Assembly: GCA_963682175.1 (NCBI GenBank)
Contig: OY821782.1
Coordinates: 33,997,741-34,061,740, forward strand
Source: Triglochin maritima
Taxonomy: Eukaryota > Streptophyta > Magnoliopsida > Alismatales > Juncaginaceae
DNA length: 64,000 bases
Direction: 5' to 3'
This document shows positions 45,732-56,602 of the stretch, piece by piece. The position numbers were made by a program, and so were the translations under genes. Positions within the stretch are counted from its first letter, which is position 1, and the number at the start of each line of letters is the position of its first letter. The notes below the pieces were generated by a model, which was not told where the DNA came from, ran no database searches, and saw nothing but the letters and a program-made list of their open reading frames with translations.

Positions 45732-47724
45732 TTTCAGCCAACGACAACTTCTAAATTTCACATTTTATTGGTTTTACAAGTAGTATCTAATATTTAATTA
45801 TCTACTCCAGAGTGTTGCCGCTGCATCAGGAGATATGAGGAGCACTTGGCGCATGCATGTAAGTATTCTACAGGCTGCAAGAAGCTATATTTTCATAATT
45901 TTGACATAATTTAGATTAGTATTTGACCGGCACACAAGGTGCCTTCTTGTTTCAGAATTACACGTTTATAGTTTTGATTTAGAATGATCTAGAACGCATA
46001 ATTGGTATTACTTGGATTCAGAATGATCGAATTCTTGGTTTCTAACTTGGTTTGTACTTGCGTGGCTTTCGAGCCTTTGAGTTGAACCTGAATAGCATGA
46101 CGAAGTGACCACCTTTGCAAAGTAGAAATTTTCACTTTTGTTGTTGATTATTGTTAAGGAACAAGAACTGGCATAATCTAAGTCACATAGTGAACTTGCT
46201 CAAGATATAAAACTGAGAACTCAACTGCTATTTTTGTTTTTAATTTAAACTGCAATTCATCTTCACGTCTTGCCAGGTGCGTCTTTATTTCAAGCCTAAA
46301 TCAGATTTTTTTTGAAACATTTTAGTCTAATTCACTATTTATTATTTTTTACTATCTCCGTCCATTGGGTTTTCATGTTTCAGATAATGTGTTAATTCAC
46401 ATACTCAAGCTCTAACAGTGTTTGTAGAACACAATGAATAATATTAAGGGTTCACTAACAGTGTTTGTACTTCCTTTCTGGTTGCAGATAATGTCACCAA
46501 TGGTTTAGCAGCTTGGACTGGCAAAGGCTTTTTGTGTGTTTGTGCTCAAAGAAAATATATTGATGCCGGCCCGTAATTTGATCCGAGTCCTTCGCAGGTG
46601 GTTGTCTTAGCAAGTGACACTCTTTTTTAATGTAAGTAGTTATTTTTTTTCCAAATCTGTTGCTATGGTATATTATGGATATGTATATTACTAGAAGTAC
46701 GATTTATGGATATTTATATTATTTACATGTGGATTGTGGATGTAGGTTAATATATATCGTTGTATTTTATGTTAAGTTGGATATTGAAGTTCATTTCTAG
46801 TGTTGGATGCATTTTAATGTCAAAATTCTTTATTTTTAGGTGAGAATTGCATAAATCACATATTGTTTTGGAAGTTACATGGTATTTAATCATTTCTCCT
46901 TCTATTGTTTTGTATTTTTTGAGTAAGGATCAGAATTTGGTGGTCTTTGTTTCGGGCTCCTTAATCTATTTTGTTGGATTATACTTGATTGACTACTAAT
47001 GTCGATTATCTTACTTGCAACTTTTTTGTTTCTAATTTTAATTCTTGGTATATTGAACTTGTAGGCACACCTTTTAATGATACGATGCTGCCATTTAAAC
47101 CTTAAGAAACACATTAGAGTTGAAACCAAATGATGGTATTATTTCTCCTTCAAGTATTTCATTGGTTGGATGTACATACTTGTGTTAGTTTGATTGGATT
47201 GCTACAATATATGAATCATATAAAAAAAAGGGTTGATGTTTTGACGTGGATAGTTGAATGTGAAAACTTAGATGTAGATAACTGATATTATTTTTGATTT
47301 TTTAATAAGTATGATGTTTAAATGAGTATTAATATGAATGTTGGATTTTATATGTGATGTCATGCATTTGGTTGGTAATTTTGTGCTTCTATTCAATTAG
47401 TATGCATTTAAAATAATTTTTTTCATAAGATCATACATTCTCACTAGTTTGTCAGATTTTGATCTTATTTTTGGTCGTTGAATTTGCAGGGTGGACAACA
47501 GAGTGGATGCTCATGGTTAATTTGGGAAGTGCTGGTTTGGATTTTTTTTTGTTTGTAGGTTAAGGTGTCTATATATGTATTTTTATGATTATAATATTTA
47601 TATTACTATTTTAGATGAATGTTGAATTTTCTTGTGATGTTGGTTTGTATTTCATGTTAAGTTGGATATTGATTGTTATTTTTAGTGTCAGATGCACTTT
47701 ATTTTTTTAAAATATTTTTAGGTT

Positions 47725-47969
47725 AAGATTTAAAAAAAAACTATTGCCGACGGAAATTTTGTAAGAGGAATATTTGGCATCAAAAAATGACGTCAAAAAA
47801 TTGCCAAAAAAATGGTGCCAAAAATAGCCATTGTCGAGCGGAAATTCCGTTGGCAATACTCTTGGCAGCGTCTGTAATGCCGGTGGATTATTTCCGACGG
47901 AAATTCCGTCGGCAATGGGTATTGCCGACAGATTTGTTCGTCAGCAAAAACCTATTTGGTTGTAGTGAA
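47725..47969. mobile_element. Small CACTA-derived element
   Basis: The right end reads tttggttgtagtg, the complement of CACTACAACCAAA. 'ctattgccgacggaaattt' near the left and 'ggaaattccgtcggcaatgg' near the right are inverted subterminal repeats. The left terminus is decayed (taagatttaaaaaaaaacta). About 245 bp, non-coding. Confidence 0.6.
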
Positions 47970-48550
47970 TGGAGGAAGGAGGAGTAGAGGTGGAAAGGTA
48001 GGAGAAACATTGCTATTTATAGAAGAAAAATATGTGTAGATGAATCTGGAAGCAATCTGATAGCTGTAATAAGTTTCTCTATGGTCTGGTGCATCAAAGT
48101 AACAAGTCTGAGAGTCGAGAAAAAATGGGGAGGGTTTGGACCAAATTGATCCACTAGTGGGGGATTATTTGTGTCCGATCCGCCCAGATTTTCTTCAGCA
48201 ACTTAAGTTGTCCATTTCGTACTTGCGGTGCACTCCAGGTTATCTGGTTTGAGCCTGTTTGGCCTTAATTTCCCAAATACTAATCAAGATCATAGTATTG
48301 ATGGATTTTTGCCCTGAAAATGTTTTCCTCACATTCAGGTCCCTCCGGGTTTCCTTTGGGTCCTTCCTGATTGCAGATGAGTCCTCGAGCATGAGAAACA
48401 AGTCAGTGATTCTTCAGTAAGGTCATTTCTTTTTGTAGTTTAGTCTTTTTTTCTTCCTTATTACCTAAAACTTGAAAACACATCAATCAAACACTCGAGT
48501 AACACAAAAATGAGATAAAATAAAAGATATATAACATTAATGCATTGTAT

Positions 48551-48843
48551 GGTATACTACTAATCAAAACCATACCTGGGAGTTGGTACCAAGAAAACCA
48601 AGCATTCATACCATTGGGTGTAAGTCGATATTTAGAGTTAAACAAAAACCTGATGGGCACCTTGATAAACTAAAAGCTAGACTTGTAATAAACTATCTTC
48701 AAACTTTCTCTCCTATAGTTAAATTTACTACCATTAGGCTTGTTGTGAGCATTGTTATCATGCATAACTAGCCCCTAAATCAGTTAGATGTAAAAATGCT
48801 TTTCTCCATGTCACCATTGGTGAAAAAGTTTATATGTCTTAGG
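48551..48843 (+). pseudogene. Copia-2 reverse transcriptase, 5' part
   Basis: Reads NHTWELVPRKPSIHTIGCKS, IFRVKQKPDGHLDKLKARLV, then LQTFSPIVKFTTIRLVVSIV and, after a stop, LNQLDVKMLF. This is the opening of a copia reverse transcriptase (the usual 'GCKWIFKxKxxxDG' with Trp changed to Ser). It breaks off at the family-A solo LTR and resumes at 50369. Confidence 0.85.
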
Positions 48844-50368
48844 TGTTGGCTTTTTGGCCTTAATCTATATTAATTTTGATGATTCATTAAACTAATCTTA
48901 ATCAATCAACCTAATCAATCAAAGTGAGCAAACACGATTACATACATTGCATATATATTTGTATACTTGCAATCATCTTAATAGGTTGATCAAGACAATC
49001 AAGGAAATGAGCCTTGGGACAAAGACATCAAGACTCAAGACTTGTAATCAAAGCTTTGGACCAAGACATGTAACTTTGTATTTATTAAGTCCATAAGGTT
49101 TTATGTAAACTTGAGTACTAGGACTCTGTCCCGTCATTCCTCGGTAAACCGAACCTATTTCGGTTAACCGAATCATACCCAGTTCGGTCCACCGAACACC
49201 TATCGGATAGCCAAATTCTTCCCACCAGTAAAACTAAGGTGTTCTCTGGAATTACCCCTACAGAAGACCGAACTACCTTCGGTCCACCGAATAGCCCTAG
49301 ATCGGTTTTGGACTTTGCTTCAACGGTTGTATTCAAATCGAGTCTCTAGAGCCCAATTAACTTGACCCACTTCGGACGACCGCACACACTTCGGTCTACC
49401 GAATCCTTATTGGCTTTAGGAGTCCAACGACTATTTTACACGTGACACTTGACCGTTAACGATAAACCAACTTCCCACTCAATGTCAGCGTAATACCCGC
49501 GCTACTTCGGTCTACCGAAGTATACACGGCAACCGAACTTGACATAATCAGAGCCCAATCAATTCTACTGTCCACCTTGGAACGGTGAACTGAATGTACT
49601 TCGGTGAACCAAATTTAATTAGGGCTAAATAGATAAAAGCTACTGGAGGTTGGTGAACGGTGATCCGATACATAATCGGTCCACCGAGCTCTTAGTTCAA
49701 ACCAATTCTTCGGACTATCGTTTGGATAACGGTCGACCGAATATACCACAATTTCTGTTCGAGCTTAAGTCACATCTTGCATTCTCATTGGTCCATTCCC
49801 CACCAACTCCCAAACGGCTAGATGAGATTGAAGGCTTATAAATAAGACCTCATTTGATTGCTTTGACATCTTGAACACTTCCTATCTATCCAATACTAAA
49901 AGCCAAATCCTCTCCATCTTCAAGCTCTCAATCCACAACACTCAAGCCTAAACTTCACCATTTGCATATCCAATTCAATATCATATCCAAGTGTGCTCAA
50001 GTATAGAGTGTTAGTTATATTGTGATTCCAATTCCTTATTCAAGAATCACCAAGTTGTAAAGCTTCGAGGAAGCTCCCTCTCGGGTTGTGAGAGGAGACA
50101 CGAGCGAGGCGAGGTTGTTCGCGAGGCTCAGTGTTGTAAACGGCGTTGGTCTCGGCCCGGAACGGAGATCAGTTAGTGGAACCGTAAGCGAGGCTCAGGG
50201 GATCGAGCGAGGCTTGCGAGGAAGACTATGACCCGGGTGTGGGTGCCGAACCTCTTTAAACTCCGGTGTCGACGAATTTGTGGTTTGCAATTGTCTCTTC
50301 CTTAATCCTTCGATTATTATTTTTAATTCCGCATTTATCCATCAATTAGAGGGCCATAGATCCTAACA
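48844..50368 (+). mobile_element. Solo LTR, family A, inside Copia-2 reverse transcriptase
   Basis: The 1525-bp unit starts TGTTGGCTTTTTGGCC and ends GATCCTAACA. Flanks are ttagg (48839-48843) and tcagg (50369-50373), a 5-bp duplication with one C-to-T change. Host codons rejoin across it. A TATA box lies at 49837-49844 in the + orientation; palindromes of tcggtnnaccga type run from 49140 to 49740. No internal region remains. Confidence 0.9.
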
Positions 50369-50541
50369 TCAGGTTCATGACTTTGTTGATACCACTAAAC
50401 CTATATATGTCTGTAAATTAAAAAATCCCTATATGGTTTAAAACAATATTCTAGAGCTTGGTATGATAGATTTGCTTCTTTCTTGTTTACTAAGTGGTTT
50501 TATATTAGTACCTCTATAACTCTTTGTTCTTTTCTCATACT
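50369..50541 (+). pseudogene. Copia-2 reverse transcriptase, middle part
   Basis: Translated across frames it gives HDFVDTTKPIYVCKLKN, then the degenerate counterpart of the copia 'KSLYGLKQSPRAWYDRF' block (tatggtttaaaacaatattc, gcttggtatgatagatttgc). It is cut by the family-B LTR fragment at 50542. Confidence 0.75.
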
Positions 50542-51566
50542 TGTAGGATTTCGTGCAATTTTATATTTTCATATTTTTGAACAATTTTATGTACAAAATT
50601 CGTTAAGTTATTTCAATATATGTAATTAACTATTTAATATTGAAATACATAGATTAGATCATACCTAGGGATTATTAAATCCCTCTGACCAATCGAAAGT
50701 CGAGTTGCACGTCGGATCGTCTCAAAATTACCTTCAAGTGTTCACCAAACTCCAAACAAGATTAGAGAGATCGAAGTTAGTCAATCAATCTCTAATACGA
50801 GGTTAGAATCTAGCTAATAACTCCTTCTATGCTCCAAATAAATTAATCTCTAGCACACAATTAAAACTAAGAGATTTTTTTATGGAATGATAGAAAAATT
50901 GGAGAGAGAAGAATTTTGCATTAGTATTAATAATAAATGGAGAAGTGACCTATTTATATGATTTCCTCTAACCCACATCATGTGCAAACCACTGACACAT
51001 GATCCATTGTTAATTTCTCTACTAAACCACAACATGTGCGAACCACTTACACATGATCTCTTGCTTACCTCTTCACTAAACCACATCATGTGCAAAGGGA
51101 CCACTTTGCACATGATCTCTTGTTTATTTTGCCACATCATCATCTCATAACTACCTTTGACCAATGTGGATTAAATCCAATCACTAATCAGTAAAAAATC
51201 TCTTATTAATATATGTAAAAATATGGGCAAACGGTTGTACCATTTTTCACTGTTTTTGACTCTACCAAATTTTGGATTAATATCCAACAAAATTTGGACT
51301 TTGGGGTTTTTGCAAATTCATATGTTATAATGTTGTAGATCACATTAAATCATGTAATATATTATCATATATAATACCAAACATTTTGCCCATAATATAT
51401 ATACATCTCATACGAATTTATTTATTATTCTAACGATGTCGTTTTTACGACATATTGATTTTATTATTTTACCACATGTATATTATTTCATAACACATGA
51501 AACTTAATACATCATATAAAATATAAAATCATATTTCTTGTTTCCCAATTTTGTGGTGTGAAAACT
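50542..51566 (-). mobile_element. LTR of family B, copy 3 (truncated), antisense
   Basis: Starts TGTAGGATTTCGTG and shares 'gatcatacctagg', 'aagtgttcaccaaactccaa' and 'attagagagatcgaagttag' with the LTR at 39498. A minus-strand TATA-like tatataaatagg lies near 50955. It ends at 'ttgtggtgtga', which in the full LTR is followed by another ~880 bp, so its far part is deleted. Confidence 0.75.
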
Positions 51567-52432
51567 ATAGGACCGCTTCATCATTTCTTAGGCATTGAAG
51601 TTACCAGAACCTCTGACATGTTAATCTTGTGCCAACAACATTATGCAACAAGTATTCTCACGAGGGAAAACATGCTACATGCTAAGTACATTAGCACTCC
51701 TATGCCTGTTAGATTAGATAAAGCACAGGACAATAATCCCTTTCATGATCCCACTATATATAGGCATATTATTGGCTCTCTTCAATACTTGTGCATCACT
51801 AGACCAGATATCACATTTTCTATTAACTATCTTTGTCAGCATATGCATAGTCCTACAAACTATCACTTCAAATGAGTCAAACACATACTCAAATATATCA
51901 AGGACCCTCTAAGTCATTGCCTTCAACTACATAGATGCTCTTCTCTTGATCTTTATGTGTATTCAAACAATGACTGAACTGGTTGTGAAGATACACGTCA
52001 CTCTACAAGTGGCTTCTGTATCTTTTTTTAGCAACAACCTTATTTCTTGGAAAGCAAAGAAGCAACCAACTGTATCATGATTTAATGCGGAGTCTAAGTA
52101 CAAAGCTATGACAGTTGCAACAACTAAGCTTACCTGGATTACCTTTATCTTACGAGATTTGGGAGTCTTTCTACCTTAATCCCCTACTTTGTTATGTGAT
52201 AACATTAGTGCTTTACACTTATCTATTAACCGTGTTTTCCATGCTAGAACTAAACACGTGGAGCTTGACTACCACTTTGTGCGGGAAAATGTGGCTCGAG
52301 GGCAGCTGATCACCAAATTCATTCCATTCAAATTGAAACTTGTCGACATGTTCACCAAAGCTCTGCCCAAGGACCCCTTCCGTTGTGCCTTATCCAAACT
52401 TAACCTTTTACCCTGGCTAAGTTTGAAGGGAG
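51567..52432 (+). pseudogene. Copia-2 reverse transcriptase end and RNase H
   Basis: Reads GPLHHFLGIEVTRTSDMLIL, YRHIIGSLQYLCITRPDITF, then after several stops NISALHLSINRVFHARTKHV, DYHFVRENVARGQLI and MFTKALPKDPF. This is the canonical copia RNase H ending. The final purine run tttgaagggag (52422-52432) is the polypurine tract. Confidence 0.9.
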
Positions 52433-52947
52433 TGTTAAGACTTCAAACCCATATCCCAAGTCCAATCCACCTACCCATGATGAAACATGAGCCCATGAAA
52501 CAATAGTGTGTGTCTAAGCACAAGTGCACCCAAGATGAGCTACTCGAACCAGAAAACATACTTGGCTTGAGTCCACTTGATGCACCCAGTGCCGATTCCA
52601 CAAGTTTATGAAGTTGGGTCCGATTTTGAGGCAACATACAATGAGTCTAGTCTGTATGGGAAAATGATTGAGTCTGGATTTATTTGGTTAGTCGGATCCA
52701 TATTGTAATATTCGTTGGCTTAAAGTGTATGTAACTTGACCGAACTAGTTGGATCGGACCCGGGTAATCCATACCCGAATGCAATTGCTATAAATACCAA
52801 ACTATCAAACACTAATACTAACAACGAAAACCCTTTCGTTTTCTTCGGCCGCAAGTTTATTCCTCCTCCTCCTGAAAACCCTAATCATAGATTTTGATTC
52901 TTGAGACCCATTGTCTCAGTTCTTGGTTGGGGTTTGGTTTCTTCGCA
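52433..52947 (+). repeat. Copia-2 3' LTR
   Basis: This uninterrupted 515-bp LTR has a TATA box at 52789-52796 and the target duplication ccttt at 52948-52952. It shows what the 5' LTR looked like before its own insertion. Confidence 0.95.
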
Positions 52948-52952
52948 CCTTT

Positions 52953-55079
52953 GTCCAGCCTCTTGATTCTTATACAAAAGATAAATAGTCGCTTGATGAC
53001 CGCCTACTAGTTTTTGAGGGATTTGTTTTTCTTTAAATTATCCAAATTTTGATTTTCTGCACTCTAAAGTCTAAACACTTTGTCCCAAGATGGACCTCTA
53101 GTAAAACAAGAAAACTTCAAGGCGTTAGACGTAATTCATCAGAGAAAAGGGAATAAATCCAGTTCTCAAAGTTCTTATGTGGTCTCCATCACGACACGTC
53201 GCCATTGACATAACTGATAGGATAACCGATTCCAAGTTGAAATAAATTTTTTATATTACATCCAAACTCCAAAGTATGGTCCATCTAATATTCTAATCAT
53301 ATATGTAAAAACAAATCACGTTACGGACTCCGAAGTTCTGATCTTGTAGGACATTTTAGTTAGTTTCTCAGTTTTATTCTATTTTATGCAATAGAAAAGG
53401 ATAAGATACGGACATGATATTGGTATTTGATTTCCAAAAACAGGTACGGATATGAAAATACATATCAAATATGGATACATAATAGATATTTTATAAGCGG
53501 ATATGAAAATAGATATCATATCACATGCATGCACTAGAATATGAATACATATATTTCAACTACGCTTTAAATTTTAGTTATTAAAATGCATATCAACTGT
53601 ATATTTATACTATTAATTTTAAATATAAAAAAATGAAATATAGTAATAGAAATATTATTAAAAATTAAGGTTTAATTCATACTTGTAACAATCTGAACAC
53701 CTTACTCAAAATTGTCCGTTATGTAATTTTTCTTTGTGCTTGAGTCTTTTCTCTACATCTACGTTTTTTGTATACAACTACGAATCCGCTCCATACTCGA
53801 CCTCCACCGTCGAATTGGAGAACACAATCTGAACACCTTACTGCAAGCTCAGTTAACACCAAAGTGTTGTTCATTGGTGTTTGATGATGAAAAATTAAAT
53901 GAGATAAGAGAGTGAATGAGAAAACGCCAAAAGTTATCAATGTTTGTGGGGATTTGTGGCTCAGTTCACACTTCAGGTTCTTGCCAACAATCCAAAGCCT
54001 TATCCTTTGTTGTAGTTGGAACTACTTTAGTTTTGTTGCATCCCTATCAATTCTCTTTCCTTTCAATAATTTATTTGACGTTAACATGCATCCCAATTGA
54101 GATTGTGGGTGCTTCTCAATCTTTGTTATTCTACCCTCAAAGACAAAATAATTTAACCTCACATCCCTCTTTGTCTTAAAAATTCCTCAAAGTCAACAAT
54201 TAGTAAATAGAGTTTCCTATGGACCCTAAAAATCTAAAATAAATAGCTTTGTAGTATGAGATAACGAGAGGTTACCGGTACAATTGATGACTAGTGATTA
54301 TGAACTCATGATCTTGGTTGGATCATAAGTTTATAACCTTATCCATTATCTAAGTTCTTAGGTGTGCTTATAAGAACAGTTAGATCCTCATCAGTTCTCT
54401 AAGTGGTTAGATTTTGTAAATGTGGTAGACCAACTAAAACCAACCAATTAACCAAAAATCAGTATGGTATTAGAGCAGGTCGATTGACCTATGAGGGTAT
54501 ACTCAAACCTATATAATATAATCCACTCGTAGACAGAGAAAGAAAATCTCGATCAGAAGTGCGGGAGAGTGTTTGAAAAATAGACCCACATTCCTAAATA
54601 CAAAAATTGTACTACACTTTATAAAAAAAGTTGGATCTTCTCCTTCTTCTTCACCAATATACCAACCATCCCTTAGCTTTTGTAAGAGGTCTCGATAGGA
54701 GAATAATACGGTTAGAATCCCGTCTCATCAAACTGTCGTACGCCTCAGTGATATCCTCCTTACGTGTCTCCTCGGCGGCCAATCACTCCTACTCCTACTC
54801 CTCTTCTTCCTCCCTAGATAGGTGTGAAGAACACATTTCCCCAATATCATCTAGATCTAGTTGGGGTAGAGTAGAAAATTCTTCCAAAAACTGAACTAAT
54901 TTTGGCAATATTCGAAAGGAGAAGGTGGAACATGAAAAAACCCAAGTGTTGTAGAGAGGTGACGACTGACGATGGTATGTAGATTCCGAGATGGATTGAG
55001 TCTATTGATCCTCATTTCTTTCCACCAACAAAAATACAAAACCAAAGGCAGAGTAGAGATGTGTCCCTCCATTCCCCAC
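52953..55079. other. Intergenic DNA with a possible small LTR remnant
   Basis: Mostly AT-rich (very much so at 53400-53680), no gene. At about 54473, 'tatggtattagagcaggtcg' looks like a primer-binding site after a short LTR, which may occupy roughly 54180-54470; no partner LTR was found. ORFs here, including 54631-54894, have no recognisable domain. Confidence 0.45.
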
Positions 55080-56602
55080 AAATTGACAAACACCCCAACT
55101 CTCTCCACTCCCCTTCTTCTCATCTCCATTGTGTGGACCAAACACTCACCACCTCTCACTCACACTCCACTTGTTCCTCTCCCTACCTCTTTGTGGTTTT
55201 GAAGGTGATACTCTTGGTTTTGGTTTGGGTTTTTATTTGAATTTTGGGAAGTTGGTTTCTTTTGCATGTTTTGGGAGTTCTTGGCTTTCTGGGTGTTCAT
55301 CACTTGGGCCATAATCAATCATTTTGCTTTGTGGGTGTTGATAACTTAGGCCATAATCAACCATTTTAGTTGTCTTTCTTTGTTTTCATTTGGGTTTTTA
55401 AAAGATGGTTTTTTGTGTGCATGTAGGCTTTGTGGGTGTTGATTGCTTAAGGCTAAATCATCAATTTTAGTTGTTTTTCTTTGTTTTGATTTGGGTAATA
55501 TTTGAATTTTGGTTCCTTTTTCTGTTTTGTGTTTTTGGGTCATGTTTGGTGTGTATTAGTCGTGACCACAATCAACCATTGTCCACATCCTTCTTTTTTA
55601 AAATTTGGGCCTCGTAAAAAGTGTTCTTTTTTGTTTTGTGATTTTGGGTCTTGTAGGTTGTGGATTGCTTATGACCACAATCATCCATTGTGGTCATATT
55701 TCTTGTTTTTGATTTGGGTCTCTTGTGAAATCTTTTTTTTTTTACAAGTTTTTGGGTCCATTGTCCTCATCTTTCTTGTTTTTGATTTGTGTTTCTCTAA
55801 GAATTTGATTTTATGTGTGTTTGGAAACTTGTTTGATGTGGTTTATTGGTAACCACAACTAAACATTGTCCACATCATTCTTGGTCTTGTCATGTTTGTG
55901 TTGTTGGCTCTTCCACAAGCTGAGTTTCACATGGATTGTCACATGACAGATGTGGACCAATAGTGTCCACTATTAACTTTTATTCACTTCTTTGCCTTTT
56001 TTGATTTGGTTTTCCCTGGAAGATTGTTTTCTACATGTTTGAGAACCTCTTGGTTTTGAGCTATTGTTTCCCACACAAAATCATTCTCCTCTTCTTTCTT
56101 GTCTCTGGTTTTGTTTAAGTTTTTTAGTTTCTTTCACAAGTTTGGCTTGTACTTGCTTTGGCACTAGTTGGTTAAATTTGGTGGCAACCATCATATTTGT
56201 CCTAATATGTCTTATGTTTTTGCTTCTTGTGTGGGTTTATTTCCATTGGTGGAATGTCTCCATGGTTGTACTTTAGTAGGTAATTCATAATCCTTATCAT
56301 CTACTCTCACTAGGCCTTCCTTTGGTTTTCCTGTCACTTGCCGATATTCTATTCCTTGTTCACATCATCTTTTTGATCTTTGCTTTGTTCCAATTAGCTG
56401 TGATTCTAAACCTTTTCTTGTTTTGTTCAAATTAGTTCCAATTAGTTGTTTTGTTGGTTCTGGTATTCGATCACAATCACTATTCACCTATGTTACTACC
56501 TTTCCTTGATTCTCATCTTAGTTTTTTCTTCAAATAAGTTAAGGTTCTAAATGTTTTTGTCATTTGTTGCTAGTGGGTAATTGATGGGTTTGTTGCGGAG
56601 CC
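55080..56602 (+). promoter_or_regulatory. 5' UTR and leader intron of the SPA-like gene
   Basis: A C/T-rich leader-like stretch ends at 55204 in 'gaag' followed by GTGATA. A good acceptor, tttgttgctag, lies at 56573. This predicts a 1369-bp 5' UTR intron (55205-56573), then a 29-nt leader to the ATG. The intron is strongly T-rich. From 55270 to 55980 it contains several decayed ~100-bp units built on 'gaccacaatcaaccattgtc' and 'tttcttgtttttgatttggg'. Leader introns with U-rich sequence are common in plants and can raise expression. The junctions are inferred. Confidence 0.55.

Larger units (their letters stand above)
44801..48550. other. Complex insert in Copia-2, mostly unclassified
   Basis: AT-rich DNA between the family-B LTR fragment and the point where Copia-2 reverse transcriptase resumes. 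It holds the hAT-like element at 44972-45731 and the CACTA-derived element at 47725-47969. A spliced-exon-like patch (46488-46608, preceded by a 'ttgcag' acceptor and reading VTNGLAAWTGKGFLCVCAQ) was not identified. No gene can be supported. Confidence 0.5.
37379..52947 (+). mobile_element. Copia-2: Ty1/copia retrotransposon expanded by nested insertions
   Basis: The outer LTRs start TGTTAAGACTTCA and end TCTTC(A/G)CA. They are flanked by the 5-bp duplication ccttt (37374-37378 and 52948-52952). The primer-binding site tggtatcagagctttt is at 39226; the purine tract tttgaagggag precedes the 3' LTR. The own sequence is interrupted by: a family-C solo LTR (37775-39104), a family-B solo LTR (39498-41635), a complex insert (44078 to ~48550), a family-A solo LTR (48844-50368) and a family-B LTR fragment (50542 to ~51566). 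Its LTRs differ more by eye than those of Copia-1, so it is older. Confidence 0.93.

Noticed and set aside
33302..47969. A single 14.7-kb CACTA element joining the ends at 33302 and 47969
   Set aside because: The flanking triplets differ (att and aat), the right end pairs better with nearby sequence at 47725, and unrelated nested elements intervene.
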